Shown: in pieces, positions 1-7,756 of the stretch | How positions within the stretch are numbered: the stretch's first letter is position 1 | Layout of the letters: every line of letters starts with the position of its first letter | Source of the DNA: UBA11400 sp964550435 | GTDB lineage: Bacteria > Bacteroidota > Rhodothermia > Balneolales > HLUCCA01 | NCBI GenBank assembly: GCA_964550435.1 | Contig: CAZJZI010000045.1 | Coordinates: 1 to 20,906 of the forward strand | DNA: 20,906 bases | Direction: 5' to 3' | The notes under the pieces: generated by a model | Told to the model about the DNA's origin: nothing | Databases searched by the model: none | What the model saw: only the letters and a program-made list of their open reading frames with translations | Made by a program: the position numbers and the translations under genes

Positions 1-1522
1 TTACTCTTGCCGAGTCACTTTTAGCGTAGTTCCAGATTGAATCTTCTGAAATTTTAAAAATGACTAGTCCGTTTAAATATTCTTTACTCAAGTTACTAAA
101 TTCGGGGAATACATCTTTGGTAACTGGAACTATCTGTTTTTCTGACATTGCATTGAAAAATTCATCACGGTAGCTAAAGTTATAGTTACGAGTAGATGTA
201 GCGTCTGTATTTCCAATTAACCAATCTAGATACTCACCTAATGAATGCTGCGATTCATTTAATGTATAAATAGTCTGGTTCTTTACTTCCTGCGATAGCT
301 GCAATGATTCGTAGGGTAAATCACCATTTTCGCGAATTAGTGTTTCAAAGGAGGTGAGCACTTCTTCATTAACGGATTCTTTCCCGCTACTTCGTACATT
401 CTGCAGTGTATAAGCTTTGTTATTGCGATATCTCGGTAGAGATTGCAACCTACCGTTAAGTTCGTTCAAGCGTTGCTCCTCAGAAACATAGGTTCTGATA
501 GAATCCAGTCGTACAACATGAACTCCATAGCCACTAAAGAATGGTTCTGTCACATCTCCGGGTGCGGACATATTCATAATCACTTCAATAAATCGAGGGT
601 CATATCGTCCATGGTTTACCCAACCAATACGACCTTCGACCGGCCCCGATTGTGGATCTTGAGAATAGTTCTGGACAAAATTCGCCCAATCAATCTGACC
701 TGATTTATACTCATTATACCCAACCATAGCCTGTTCAATTATCTCCTCAATCTGGTCATCACTTGGAACACGTAAATATACGTGAGACACTAATCTATCG
801 GGGCTAGATTGCCTGATTTCATGGAGTTTAATGATATGATATCCAAACTGAGTTCTGAAAGGCATAGATATGTCACTAGGTTCTAAAGAATAAGCCACAT
901 CTTCAAACTCCTTTACTGCCCATCCAGCAGAAAAATAACCTAATGCCCCGCCAACACTTCGTCCATTTTGTACGCTGGAATAAACTGTACTTAATGAATC
1001 AAAATCTGCGCCTCTTCCTGCTTTGGTACGGGCTTCGATAAGTCGGTTATGAGCTGTTAACGTATCAGACGGAGTTGGATTCGCCGGGAGTGTTATGAGT
1101 ATGTGAGATGCATTGAGTTCGATTTTTGATCGCTCGTCGAGTTCATTTAGTAATTCGATTTTTACTTTATTCTCCAACCAGTATGGAAAAGCTGTTTGAA
1201 GTTCGTAAGTCCCAAGTTCGGTTAGAATGTCTTCATTCTCAAAAAGATCTGCGTCTCGAGCAGATTCAAGTTTTGATCTATAATCAATATAAAGCGGTAA
1301 AAAATCTTTTAATGCAGTTACCAATGAGTCATTAATAATCTGCGAGTCGCTTTCAATTGATGTTCTGTTAAATTGTTGGAACAATTCGGACAAATAGATA
1401 TTGTTACCACGAACTTCACCAACTTTGATGTCATTCATTTGGGAGGTGGAACTCTGAGAGGCACCACAACCAGATACAACAATTACAGTTAAAATGGATA
1501 GATAATAACGATAGCTTTTCAT
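1..1522 (-). CDS. Parvulin-type peptidyl-prolyl isomerase lipoprotein (SurA/PrsA/PpiD-like), 3' end beyond window
   Basis: The frame opens at ATG 1522 and stays open to the left edge, giving 507 residues without a stop. The N-terminus is a lipoprotein signal: a short basic start, a hydrophobic stretch, then VSGC with the lipidated Cys at residue 19. Two rotamase domains are visible. The first covers about residues 138-245, with SHILI (139-143) and GGALGYF near 190-197. The second covers about 250-355, with SHVYLRVP and GRIGWVNHG. By family knowledge such proteins act as periplasmic chaperones and prolyl isomerases for outer-membrane proteins. A Cys-anchored two-parvulin form suggests a membrane-tethered foldase, which is inference. 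The remaining visible C-terminal part (about 360-507) has no motif I recognise. It could equally be named PrsA-like or SurA-like. The gene is 142 bases downstream of the nucleoside transporter gene on the same strand. Confidence 0.88.
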   Translation of the reverse strand, partial: MKSYRYYLSILTVIVVSGCGASQSSTSQMNDIKVGEVRGNNIYLSELFQQFNRTSIESDSQIINDSLVTALKDFLPLYIDYRSKLESARDADLFENEDILTELGTYELQTAFPYWLENKVKIELLNELDERSKIELNASHILITLPANPTPSDTLTAHNRLIEARTKAGRGADFDSLSTVYSSVQNGRSVGGALGYFSAGWAVKEFEDVAYSLEPSDISMPFRTQFGYHIIKLHEIRQSSPDRLVSHVYLRVPSDDQIEEIIEQAMVGYNEYKSGQIDWANFVQNYSQDPQSGPVEGRIGWVNHGRYDPRFIEVIMNMSAPGDVTEPFFSGYGVHVVRLDSIRTYVSEEQRLNELNGRLQSLPRYRNNKAYTLQNVRSSGKESVNEEVLTSFETLIRENGDLPYESLQLSQEVKNQTIYTLNESQHSLGEYLDWLIGNTDATSTRNYNFSYRDEFFNAMSEKQIVPVTKDVFPEFSNLSKEYLNGLVIFKISEDSIWNYAKSDSARV

Positions 1523-1565
1523 CTGATGTTTGATCTGTTGTTTATTCTGTAACGATTAGTATTGT

Positions 1566-1618
1566 GTTAAATCGGGTCAAATATACACCATATATAGGTA
1601 TTATGTCCCGTGTTTAAC
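1566..1618. repeat. Imperfect inverted repeat in the intergenic region upstream of the isomerase lipoprotein
   Basis: The left arm GTTAAATCGGG (1566-1576) and the right arm CCCGTGTTTAAC (1607-1618) are inverted copies that match at 10 positions, GTTAAA and CGGG, with one versus two intervening bases. Between the arms, ACC and GGT flank ATATATA and could extend the fold. No T-run follows on either strand, so an intrinsic terminator is unlikely. An operator or a structured 5' leader is more plausible. Confidence 0.45.
1578..1585 (-). promoter_or_regulatory. Possible Bacteroidota-type -7 promoter element before the isomerase lipoprotein
   Basis: Read on the minus strand this is TATATTTG, which fits the TAnnTTTG -7 consensus described for Bacteroidota primary sigma factors. 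It lies about 56 bases before the ATG of the isomerase lipoprotein. No TTTG -33 box is visible at the usual 19-21 base spacing, so the match rests on one element. It sits inside a long inverted repeat (1566-1618). Confidence 0.3.
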
Positions 1619-1664
1619 GAAGAAATCTATTCCGTATTACCAGTGATTGTAGGATAATGAAGAT

Positions 1665-3011
1665 CTAAAATAATACGCCGGCCAAAGTAGCGGTCATTAA
1701 ATTGGCAAGTGTACCAGCAAAAACGGCTTTAACTCCAAATTTTGCTAATTCCGCCTTTCTGTTTGGTGCAATTCCACCAATGCCACCGATTTGAATTGCA
1801 ATTGAAGCTAAATTTGCGAAACCACATAGTGCAAATGTGGCCATAAAGATTGTTTTTTCTTGTAACTGTTGATTCAAAACGAATTCAGAAAGATCTATAT
1901 ATGCTATGAATTCAGTCAATACGATTTTTGTCCCAAGCATTGATCCCACGCTAAACGCGTCTTCCCATGGTACTCCTATGGCAAATGCAATTGGAGCAAA
2001 AAGATATCCAAGTATACTTTGTATGGTAATATCTAGTACACCTATTTCAAGACCTACAAGTGAGCCAACTGTCTGGGGAACAGTACCCGCCCATCCCAGA
2101 AAACTATTGATAAGAGCAAGCAATGCAATGAAAGCCAGTAACATAGCACCAACATTTAAAGCTAGTCTCAGACCTTCTGCAGCTCCACTAGATGCTGCAT
2201 CTATGCCATTAGCATCTGTTTTTTCGATAGAAACCTTAACGTCACCCATCGTTTCGGGCTTTTCTGTCTCTGGATAGAGGATTTTGGCAATGACCAAAGC
2301 GGCGGGGGCAGCCATTAAACTCGCACCTAGAAGCTGTTCAGCAAATAGTTGTCTTCCAGCTTCTATAGTAATCCCATGCGATTGAGCATAAGAATCGCCG
2401 AGCATTTGAATATAAGCCGCCATTATACCGCCAGCGATTGTCGCCATACCACCAGTCATGACAGCAAGTAATTCAGATTTGGTCATTCTCTCGACATATG
2501 GTTTGACTACCAGTGGCGCTTCAGTTTGACCAACAAAAATATTAGCAACTACAGACAGCGATTCAGCACCTGATGTACCCATTACACGTCTCATTCCAGA
2601 TGCCATAAATTTTACAACTGCCTGAAGTATACCATAGTGATATAATATAGTTGTCAGTGAGGCAAAGAATACAATTGTTGGAAGGACCTGGAAGGCAAAA
2701 AAGAAACCCAAGCTACCTTCTATACCGGGTCCTTTAGCCAAATCACCAAAAATAAACGCAGCGCCCTCTGTAGTAAACTCCAATACAACAACAAAGAACG
2801 ATGATACTAGACTGAAAAATTGTTTAGGCCAACCAAGTGGTCCAAAAATTTCGGACATAGCAGAGCCTTTTAGGATAAAAACTGCAAGAGTAAGTTGGAT
2901 TAGTAACCCTGTTCCTACGAGTCGCCAGTTTACTGCTTTACGATTATTGCTGAACGCCAGAGCCAGCAAAATTATGAATGCCATTCCTAGAAAGCCGCGT
3001 AATATATCCAT
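1665..3011 (-). CDS. Concentrative nucleoside transporter (CNT/NupC family)
   Basis: This is a 448-residue integral membrane protein of the CNT family, Na+- or H+-coupled importers of nucleosides across the inner membrane. The hairpin-1 motif ANIFVGQTEAPL is present, with N157, V160, Q162, T163 and E164. By my recollection of the Vibrio cholerae CNT structure these match the sodium ligands N149/V152 and the base-contacting Q154/T155/E156. T191/I192 stand at the second half of the sodium site, a conservative Ser-to-Thr change. E367, N400 (GFANLAS) and S403 match the ribose-contacting residues. The usual NEF motif reads TEF here (T366), keeping the Glu. The start is ATG 3011, 13 bases after the thymidine kinase gene, so the two are probably co-transcribed. 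Linkage to a thymidine kinase suggests pyrimidine nucleoside uptake, but specificity cannot be read from sequence. Confidence 0.93.
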   Translation of the reverse strand: MDILRGFLGMAFIILLALAFSNNRKAVNWRLVGTGLLIQLTLAVFILKGSAMSEIFGPLGWPKQFFSLVSSFFVVVLEFTTEGAAFIFGDLAKGPGIEGSLGFFFAFQVLPTIVFFASLTTILYHYGILQAVVKFMASGMRRVMGTSGAESLSVVANIFVGQTEAPLVVKPYVERMTKSELLAVMTGGMATIAGGIMAAYIQMLGDSYAQSHGITIEAGRQLFAEQLLGASLMAAPAALVIAKILYPETEKPETMGDVKVSIEKTDANGIDAASSGAAEGLRLALNVGAMLLAFIALLALINSFLGWAGTVPQTVGSLVGLEIGVLDITIQSILGYLFAPIAFAIGVPWEDAFSVGSMLGTKIVLTEFIAYIDLSEFVLNQQLQEKTIFMATFALCGFANLASIAIQIGGIGGIAPNRKAELAKFGVKAVFAGTLANLMTATLAGVLF

Positions 3012-3024
3012 CGACGTTTAACGT

Positions 3025-3645
3025 TTATTGATTTGTATTAAATTCATTTCTGGAAATTCGTTTTCCTCTGCGTAAATCATGGGGTGGGCGGAAACAACCT
3101 CGAGACCGCGGTTCATAAGCATCAGATTCACCCACAAGTATTCGATCTTCACTATTTACAACCCTCTGAGAATAACTAGCAATTGCACCCGATTCTGCAC
3201 ATATGGCATGTAGTTTAGTTACATATTCAGCGATAGCCATAAGCTGAGGCATTGGTTCAAATGGGCGTCCCAGATAATCCATATCTAACCCAGCAATAAG
3301 GACTCTCTTGCCGTCATTTGCCAATGTATTAGCCACATCAATGAGTCGATTGTCGAAGAATTGAGCTTCGTCAATCGCAACAACTTCGGCGTTACCGGTT
3401 AGTAAAACAATCTGATCGGCTGTTTCAGCAGAAAGACTAGGTAGCTTATTCAAATTATGAGAAACTACCATTTCATCATCATAGCGTTTGTCAATCGGAG
3501 GTTTTACGATAACCACTCTCAATCCTGCAATTTGTGCCCTTCGGGCTCTCCGGATCAATTCTTCCGTTTTTCCACTGAACATTCCACCACAGATTACTTC
3601 AATCCACCCGGTATTTGTAGGGTGAAAGGACGGTTCATTTATCAT
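3025..3645 (-). CDS. tdk: Thymidine kinase, type II (TK1-like)
   Basis: This 206-residue protein phosphorylates thymidine to dTMP with ATP in the salvage pathway. The P-loop GGMFSGKT is at residues 20-27 and the DEAQFF motif at 92-97 holds the catalytic base E93. AGLDMDYLGRPF (118-129) is typical of the family, and the lasso region with SQR and VGESDAYEPR follows at about 159-180. The oddity is the zinc knuckle. The family norm is two CxxC pairs, but here they read C149-A-E-S152 and S181-R-G-C184, so one Cys of each pair is Ser. All motifs for nucleotide binding and catalysis are intact and there is no frameshift, so this looks like a functional variant. The basic tail after residue 187 is longer than in enzymes I remember. 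The gene lies between the small membrane protein gene (5-base gap) and the nucleoside transporter gene (13-base gap). Confidence 0.93.
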   Translation of the reverse strand: MINEPSFHPTNTGWIEVICGGMFSGKTEELIRRARRAQIAGLRVVIVKPPIDKRYDDEMVVSHNLNKLPSLSAETADQIVLLTGNAEVVAIDEAQFFDNRLIDVANTLANDGKRVLIAGLDMDYLGRPFEPMPQLMAIAEYVTKLHAICAESGAIASYSQRVVNSEDRILVGESDAYEPRSRGCFRPPHDLRRGKRISRNEFNTNQ

Positions 3646-3650
3646 ATCTG

Positions 3651-3887
3651 CTATTTATGACCTTTAATGGTTTTGTGTTGCTTTCTCATGTCGTAAATGA
3701 GCCAGAAAATAGGGAATACAGGAATCAATACCGCAAGTATTAGCTTGGTATTTTTTGTGGCGTTTTTATCGGGTAAACCTGAAATTCCGGCAATCCCAGC
3801 GAACCAAAAAATAAAACAGATAAATAAGAATAATGAAATCAGAACAGATCCTGCGAACCCGAACTGACCATAGAACCATTGAAGCAT
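3651..3887 (-). CDS. Small two-helix membrane protein, possible PLDc_N-like
   Basis: This predicted 78-residue protein has two hydrophobic segments, at about residues 12-34 and 47-64, separated by a polar loop (about 36-46). A basic tail (RKQHKTIKGHK) follows. The second segment, LAVLIPVFPIFWLIYDMRK, recalls the short 'phospholipase D nuclease N-terminal' (PLDc_N) membrane domain, where a Pro-rich helix ends in a basic cluster, but the match is weak. It starts at ATG 3887 and ends five bases before the thymidine kinase gene, so it is likely the first gene of that unit. It is transcribed divergently from der across a 77-base gap. Function is unknown. Confidence 0.68.
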   Translation of the reverse strand: MLQWFYGQFGFAGSVLISLFLFICFIFWFAGIAGISGLPDKNATKNTKLILAVLIPVFPIFWLIYDMRKQHKTIKGHK

Positions 3888-3964
3888 AATGATTAACGAT
3901 GTCTATCAATAAAATGCGTAACTTTAGGTCAATATAATCAGGAAATAAAACAATTATTTAAAAA

Positions 3965-5269
3965 ATGCTTCCAGTAGTTTCTATTGTCGGAAGACCAAAT
4001 GTTGGGAAGTCAACTATATTTAACAGGTTGATAGGTGAGCGGAAGGCTATTGTTCACGACTTTTCAGGCGTAACCAGAGATCGTCATTATGGGCAATCTT
4101 TTTGGGGTGGACGTGAATTCAATGTAATAGATACTGGTGGTTATGTCCCTGATGATCCAGATGTAATGCTAAAAGGGGTTAGAGAACAGGTACATTTAGC
4201 CATTGACGAGTCGGATGTAATTCTTTTCGCTGTGGATGTTGAAACAGGGATAACCGACTTAGACAAAGCTATTGCAGATATTCTGCGAAGACAGTCGAAA
4301 CCAGTACTCGTTGTGGTTAATAAAGCCGATAATGAACGACGTGGATGGCAAGCTGCAGAATTCTACGGAATTGGGTTTGATAGAATTCATGCAATTTCTG
4401 CCGTTAATGGAACTGGTACTGGCGATTTAATGGACGAAATTGTGTCACTTCTACCAGATTCTGAACCACTGGTCGAGTCTAAGGTGCCGAAACTGGCCAT
4501 TGTAGGACGTCCAAATGTAGGTAAAAGTAGTTTGGTCAATGCACTACTCAAGCAGGAGAGGAGTATTGTTACCGATATCGCAGGAACAACTAGAGATTCG
4601 ATCAATTCAACATTGATTTACGAAGATCGTGAATATATACTCGTTGATACGGCGGGGTTACGACGTAAAACAAAAGTGCAAGAAAACATAGAGTTTTACA
4701 GTACAATAAGAACCCATAAAGCAATTCAGGAGTGTGATGTGGCCATCATACTGATCGATGCAACATTAGGTTTCGAAGCACAGGACATCCGAATTCTGGT
4801 CGAAGCTGAGAAATTCAATAAAGGAATTGTATTGGTTGTAAATAAATGGGATCTCATAGAAAAAGAGACGAATACATTCAAAGAATTTCAAGACGCAATC
4901 TATCAAAAGATTCCTGATATGAAGTACGTACCTATTTTGTCAATATCGGCTCTTACTAAGCAGCGTATTCACAAAATATTGGATGTAGCTGATACTGTGA
5001 TTGAGAATAGAGCCAGAAAAATTTCAACTTCACACTTTAATACGTTTCTTGAAGGTATTCTCAAAGAAAAACCAGTACCAGTAGCTCGTGGAGTCCAGCT
5101 AAAAATCAAATATGCGACTCAAGTCAAGACATCGCCACCTGTTTTTGCCTTTTTTATGAATAAACCTCAGGAACTTCCTGCTAACTACAGAAGGTTCATT
5201 GAGAATCGACTACGTGATTCTTTTGATTACACTGGAGTTCCAATTACGATGGTGTTCAAGGAAAAATGA
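3965..5269 (+). CDS. der: Ribosome biogenesis GTPase Der (EngA)
   Basis: This 434-residue protein has the double-GTPase architecture unique to Der, which supports 50S ribosomal subunit assembly. The first G domain has GRPNVGKS (9-16), DTGG (56-59), NKAD (119-122) and SAV (145-147). The second has GRPNVGKS (181-188), DTAG (228-231), NKWD (293-296) and SAL (328-330). The KH-like C-terminal domain runs from about 352 to 434. Length and motifs are normal for the family. ATG 3965 is preceded by an A/T-rich stretch without a Shine-Dalgarno, which is usual in Bacteroidota-like genomes. A TATAAT sequence occurs at 3933-3938 but no convincing partner box is visible. Confidence 0.97.
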   Translation: MLPVVSIVGRPNVGKSTIFNRLIGERKAIVHDFSGVTRDRHYGQSFWGGREFNVIDTGGYVPDDPDVMLKGVREQVHLAIDESDVILFAVDVETGITDLDKAIADILRRQSKPVLVVVNKADNERRGWQAAEFYGIGFDRIHAISAVNGTGTGDLMDEIVSLLPDSEPLVESKVPKLAIVGRPNVGKSSLVNALLKQERSIVTDIAGTTRDSINSTLIYEDREYILVDTAGLRRKTKVQENIEFYSTIRTHKAIQECDVAIILIDATLGFEAQDIRILVEAEKFNKGIVLVVNKWDLIEKETNTFKEFQDAIYQKIPDMKYVPILSISALTKQRIHKILDVADTVIENRARKISTSHFNTFLEGILKEKPVPVARGVQLKIKYATQVKTSPPVFAFFMNKPQELPANYRRFIENRLRDSFDYTGVPITMVFKEK

Positions 5270-5297
5270 ATCTAAATATACTTTTTGCATTGAAGGT

Positions 5298-5320
5298 ATC
5301 CGCGTTTCGGATTATCTTTA
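5298..5320 (+). terminator. Weak hairpin between der and nuoI
   Basis: ATCCG (5298-5302) and CGGAT (5308-5312) form a perfect five-base stem with a five-base loop, followed by TATCTTTA rather than a clean T-run. It could be a weak terminator or processing site after der, or chance. The same downstream octamer also resembles a TAnnTTTG promoter box, so the two readings compete. Confidence 0.3.
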
Positions 5321-5357
5321 AAAATTGACAACATTCGAACACGAATCCAGTTATAAC

Positions 5358-6032
5358 ATGTCTCAAAATCTCGAGAAACCACTTCTTAATGCTCTAAATG
5401 AAGGTTACGAAAACGAACGAAACCTGAATGCATTAGAGAAGGCCTATCTTCCTGAAATAGTCAAGGGAATGTGGTATACGTTTAAACAAATGTTTAAACC
5501 TAAGTTTACCATGATGTATCCTGAAGAACAGTGGAATCCACCATCAATATTCAGGGGCCGTCCTGTTCTGGTTCAAGACAATGGAAAAGAACGTTGCGTG
5601 GCTTGTGGATTGTGTGCACGCGCTTGTCCACCTTTAGCAATCAGTATGCAGGCTTCAGAAAATTCTGACGATCCCAAAGAGAGATTCCCTGATTTTTTCG
5701 AGATTAACATGCTTCGATGTATTTACTGTGGATTCTGTGAGGAAGTATGCCCTGAAGAGGCTATTGTAATGTCTAAAGATTACGATATTACATTCAAGAG
5801 TAGGGAAGAGGCTGTCTATGGTAAAGATAAACTGCTTATACCAAAAGAAGACCTTAAAGAACGTCTTGATTACTTACGAGAATACAAAAACAAACAATTT
5901 GGACAATTTTGGGACTTCCCAGAGGAAAACAATATCCATTCTGTGAGAAATCGTGACAAACGATGGGAAACCAGTCTTTCATTAGTTGAAATGCTTGAAG
6001 CTCGTAGAGAGCAGGAAAAAGCATCCAATTAA
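5358..6032 (+). CDS. nuoI: NADH-quinone oxidoreductase subunit I (complex I 2x[4Fe-4S] ferredoxin)
   Basis: NuoI carries the N6a/N6b iron-sulfur clusters that pass electrons from the peripheral arm of complex I towards quinone at the inner membrane. Two complete [4Fe-4S] motifs are visible: C80, C83, C86 and C90-P, then C121, C124, C127 and C131-P. The N-terminal VKGMWYTFKQMF and the YPEEQ..RGRPVL region are typical of NuoI. I start it at ATG 5358 (224 residues). The frame is also open from a TTG at 5325, but the extra 11 residues look unlike the family. No other complex I gene is in the window, so this subunit is either encoded apart from the main nuo cluster or belongs to a dispersed set. 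The next gene begins five bases after its stop. Confidence 0.93.
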   Translation: MSQNLEKPLLNALNEGYENERNLNALEKAYLPEIVKGMWYTFKQMFKPKFTMMYPEEQWNPPSIFRGRPVLVQDNGKERCVACGLCARACPPLAISMQASENSDDPKERFPDFFEINMLRCIYCGFCEEVCPEEAIVMSKDYDITFKSREEAVYGKDKLLIPKEDLKERLDYLREYKNKQFGQFWDFPEENNIHSVRNRDKRWETSLSLVEMLEARREQEKASN

Positions 6033-6037
6033 TCCCT

Positions 6038-6505
6038 ATGGGCATGCCTAAAGACCCGCTCAGTACAGTAATAGCAGATCTTCAATATTTGGTCGATGAA
6101 CTGGAAGCATTAAAATATCTTATTGATGTTGTTCCTGTTTATGAACGACCCGGTGACGAACTGTCTGTTTGCGAGCATATACGATTGATTTATTTCGCTC
6201 AAGAAAAAATCATTAGTGCAATAGATGATCCGACAACTAACTCAAACATTCAGTTTGGAATACAGTACTTATCTGAAGAGTACAAGAGGCAAAGATCAGA
6301 TTTCTTAGTTGAGCAAAAAAAAGGAGTTCAACATTATATCAATAAATTGATTCAAGCTAGAGTTGGTCTTCTGAAAACCTACTCAGATAATTCTAAAAAG
6401 CTAAATGACTCTACATTGAATTATCTCGTTCAACTGATTAAACTGGAACGTGCAATATTCAAAGAAATGGCCGAAAAAGTTCTCGCTATAAATAAAGAAG
6501 CATGA
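6038..6505 (+). CDS. Unrecognised soluble, mostly helical protein
   Basis: I do not recognise this 155-residue protein. It has no signal peptide or membrane segment and is rich in charged, probably helical stretches. The segment DELSVCEHIRLIYFAQEKII (about residues 41-60) faintly resembles the start of DinB/damage-inducible-like four-helix bundles, but the expected His triad is not clear. ATG 6038 follows the nuoI stop by five bases; a second ATG two codons later (6044) is an alternative start. Its stop codon overlaps the start of the next gene (ATGA, 6502-6505), so translational coupling is likely. The tight packing with nuoI suggests a shared transcript but does not show a shared function. 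Confidence 0.78.
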   Translation: MGMPKDPLSTVIADLQYLVDELEALKYLIDVVPVYERPGDELSVCEHIRLIYFAQEKIISAIDDPTTNSNIQFGIQYLSEEYKRQRSDFLVEQKKGVQHYINKLIQARVGLLKTYSDNSKKLNDSTLNYLVQLIKLERAIFKEMAEKVLAINKEA

Positions 6506-7119
6506 AACTGGTAGAAATTGGTCAATTTATTATTGAATTGGTCTTGATCTTACTTTTGACAAGGCTTTCACTTTTATTTTTCCGGCAAGGTTTATCATCA
6601 GATCAACGGCATAAACTGTTTTATGCGTTTGCAGCCCTCTTATATGGAATTGTTATTAGCTTTGATATAGTACTGACCACTTATAGCTTTAACAGTCCTG
6701 CTTCAATCTCTTACATAAAAGATTGGGTTAACATAACAGCTGTAATCTTGTCTCTAAGTGCATTGGGTTTAATGATACGAGAATCAAAGCCCAAAATTGC
6801 TCGTGCACCAGTTGTGTTGGCCTTTATACCATTTCTAATATTAGCAGTGTATCCCTTTGTTGCTGATACGTTTGTGCTTAAACGATTTGTTTTTTTACTA
6901 CTAGAAGGAGGAGGGATACTTATAGCACTTCTAATGTATACGAATCACTACTCAAAGCAATCAGACTATAAATATATTTTGATTTTTACAGCCTTATTGG
7001 CATTGGTAGTTACTTTGAACTTATTCTTTAATCAGTTGGTTATTCTGACCATGACATTGGCAGTAATAACCGTCTATGGAATATATAAAACTTATAAAAT
7101 CAAAGAACTTCAATTTTAA
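6502..7119 (+). CDS. Unrecognised multi-pass membrane protein
   Basis: This 205-residue protein has about seven hydrophobic segments, roughly at 8-27, 40-60, 74-91, 103-120, 128-146, 158-175 and 177-195. Polar linkers are short, and a basic tail (KTYKIKELQF) ends the chain. The pattern resembles the membrane-sensor half of some histidine kinases and 7TM signalling proteins, but no output domain follows. No family motif is apparent. The start ATG overlaps the stop of the preceding gene by four bases, and the peroxiredoxin gene begins nine bases after its end. Function is unknown. Confidence 0.8.
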   Translation: MKLVEIGQFIIELVLILLLTRLSLLFFRQGLSSDQRHKLFYAFAALLYGIVISFDIVLTTYSFNSPASISYIKDWVNITAVILSLSALGLMIRESKPKIARAPVVLAFIPFLILAVYPFVADTFVLKRFVFLLLEGGGILIALLMYTNHYSKQSDYKYILIFTALLALVVTLNLFFNQLVILTMTLAVITVYGIYKTYKIKELQF

Positions 7120-7128
7120 TAACAGGAT

Positions 7129-7596
7129 ATGGTTAATATCAATCAGAATGCTCCGAATTTCACACTGAAAGATTCAGAAGGGAATGATGTTTCATTAAGT
7201 GATTTCAAAGGAACTCCAGTAGTTCTCTTGTTTTTTCCACTTGCATTTACAGGAGTATGTACAAAAGAATTATGCTCAGTTCGTGATTCGATCAGTGTCT
7301 ATAATTCTTCAAGTGCTAAAGTTCTTGCTATTTCTGTAGATAGCTTTTTTACACTTGCTCAGTTTAAGAGTCAACAGAATTTGAATTTCCCATTGCTAAG
7401 TGATTTCAATAAAGAAGTCTCACAAGCATATGGTGCTTTCTATGAAGAATTCTTCGGGATGCATGGCGTCTCTAAGCGTGCTGCTTTTGTTATAGACTCA
7501 AATCAAAATATTGCCTATGCTGAAGTATTAGAGAAAGCAAGCGATCTACCAAATTTTGAAGCTTTACAGGACACTCTGCAAAGAATAAATAACTGA
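7129..7596 (+). CDS. Peroxiredoxin, AhpE-like (AhpC/TSA superfamily)
   Basis: This is a 155-residue thiol peroxidase that reduces hydrogen peroxide or organic peroxides in the cytoplasm. The active site PLAFTGVC (37-44) fits PxxxTxxC, with peroxidatic C44 and supporting R117. The surrounding VLLFFPLAFTG and NFPLLSDF...VSQAYG segments resemble Mycobacterium AhpE more than Bcp/PrxQ, which is a judgement from memory. A second Cys, C49, lies five residues after C44. It could act as a resolving thiol, a Bcp-like feature, or be incidental. Length is normal. It is the last gene of the plus-strand run from der, and a convergent terminator hairpin follows. Confidence 0.92.
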   Translation: MVNINQNAPNFTLKDSEGNDVSLSDFKGTPVVLLFFPLAFTGVCTKELCSVRDSISVYNSSSAKVLAISVDSFFTLAQFKSQQNLNFPLLSDFNKEVSQAYGAFYEEFFGMHGVSKRAAFVIDSNQNIAYAEVLEKASDLPNFEALQDTLQRINN

Positions 7597-7615
7597 GATT
7601 AACCTGGATGGTATC

Positions 7616-7653
7616 GAAAAGAAGGGAGTAATAAGATATTCCCTTTTTCTTTC
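7616..7653. terminator. Convergent (bidirectional) intrinsic terminator
   Basis: GAAAAGAAGGGA (7616-7627) and TTCCCTTTTTCTTTC (7639-7653) can pair, with a GGGA/TCCC core extended by A-T pairs and one G-T wobble across an 11-base loop. The right arm itself is T-rich on the plus strand and the left arm gives a T-rich tail on the minus strand. It lies between the convergent peroxiredoxin and Na+ symporter genes. The rest of the gap (7654-7756) is very A/T-rich with no feature I can support. Confidence 0.65.
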
Positions 7654-7756
7654 AATATTTATTACTTTACATAATATATATTATACGACTTTTGCTATTA
7701 TGATAAAATACTATTCATTATGTATGATGATTACAATTCCAGTAATTCTTAAAAAC

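Noticed and set aside
443..703. Plus-strand frames over the left-edge region (also 1126-1335)
   Set aside because: Both are antisense to the partial isomerase lipoprotein, which has clear two-domain parvulin motifs and a lipoprotein signal.
1906..2277. Plus-strand 123-residue frame
   Set aside because: It lies wholly inside the nucleoside transporter gene on the other strand, whose motifs are unambiguous; the translation has no family features.
3025..3645. Thymidine kinase as a pseudogene because of lost zinc cysteines
   Set aside because: P-loop, DEAQ and lasso motifs are intact, the frame is unbroken and the gene sits in a tight operon, so a functional variant is more likely.
5325..5357. 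Upstream TTG start for nuoI
   Set aside because: The extra 11 residues do not resemble NuoI and ATG 5358 gives a normal N-terminus and length.
5325..5357. Sigma70-like promoter TTGACA ... TATAAC before nuoI
   Set aside because: The boxes are separated by 21 bases and the second abuts the start codon, which leaves no room for a 5' leader.
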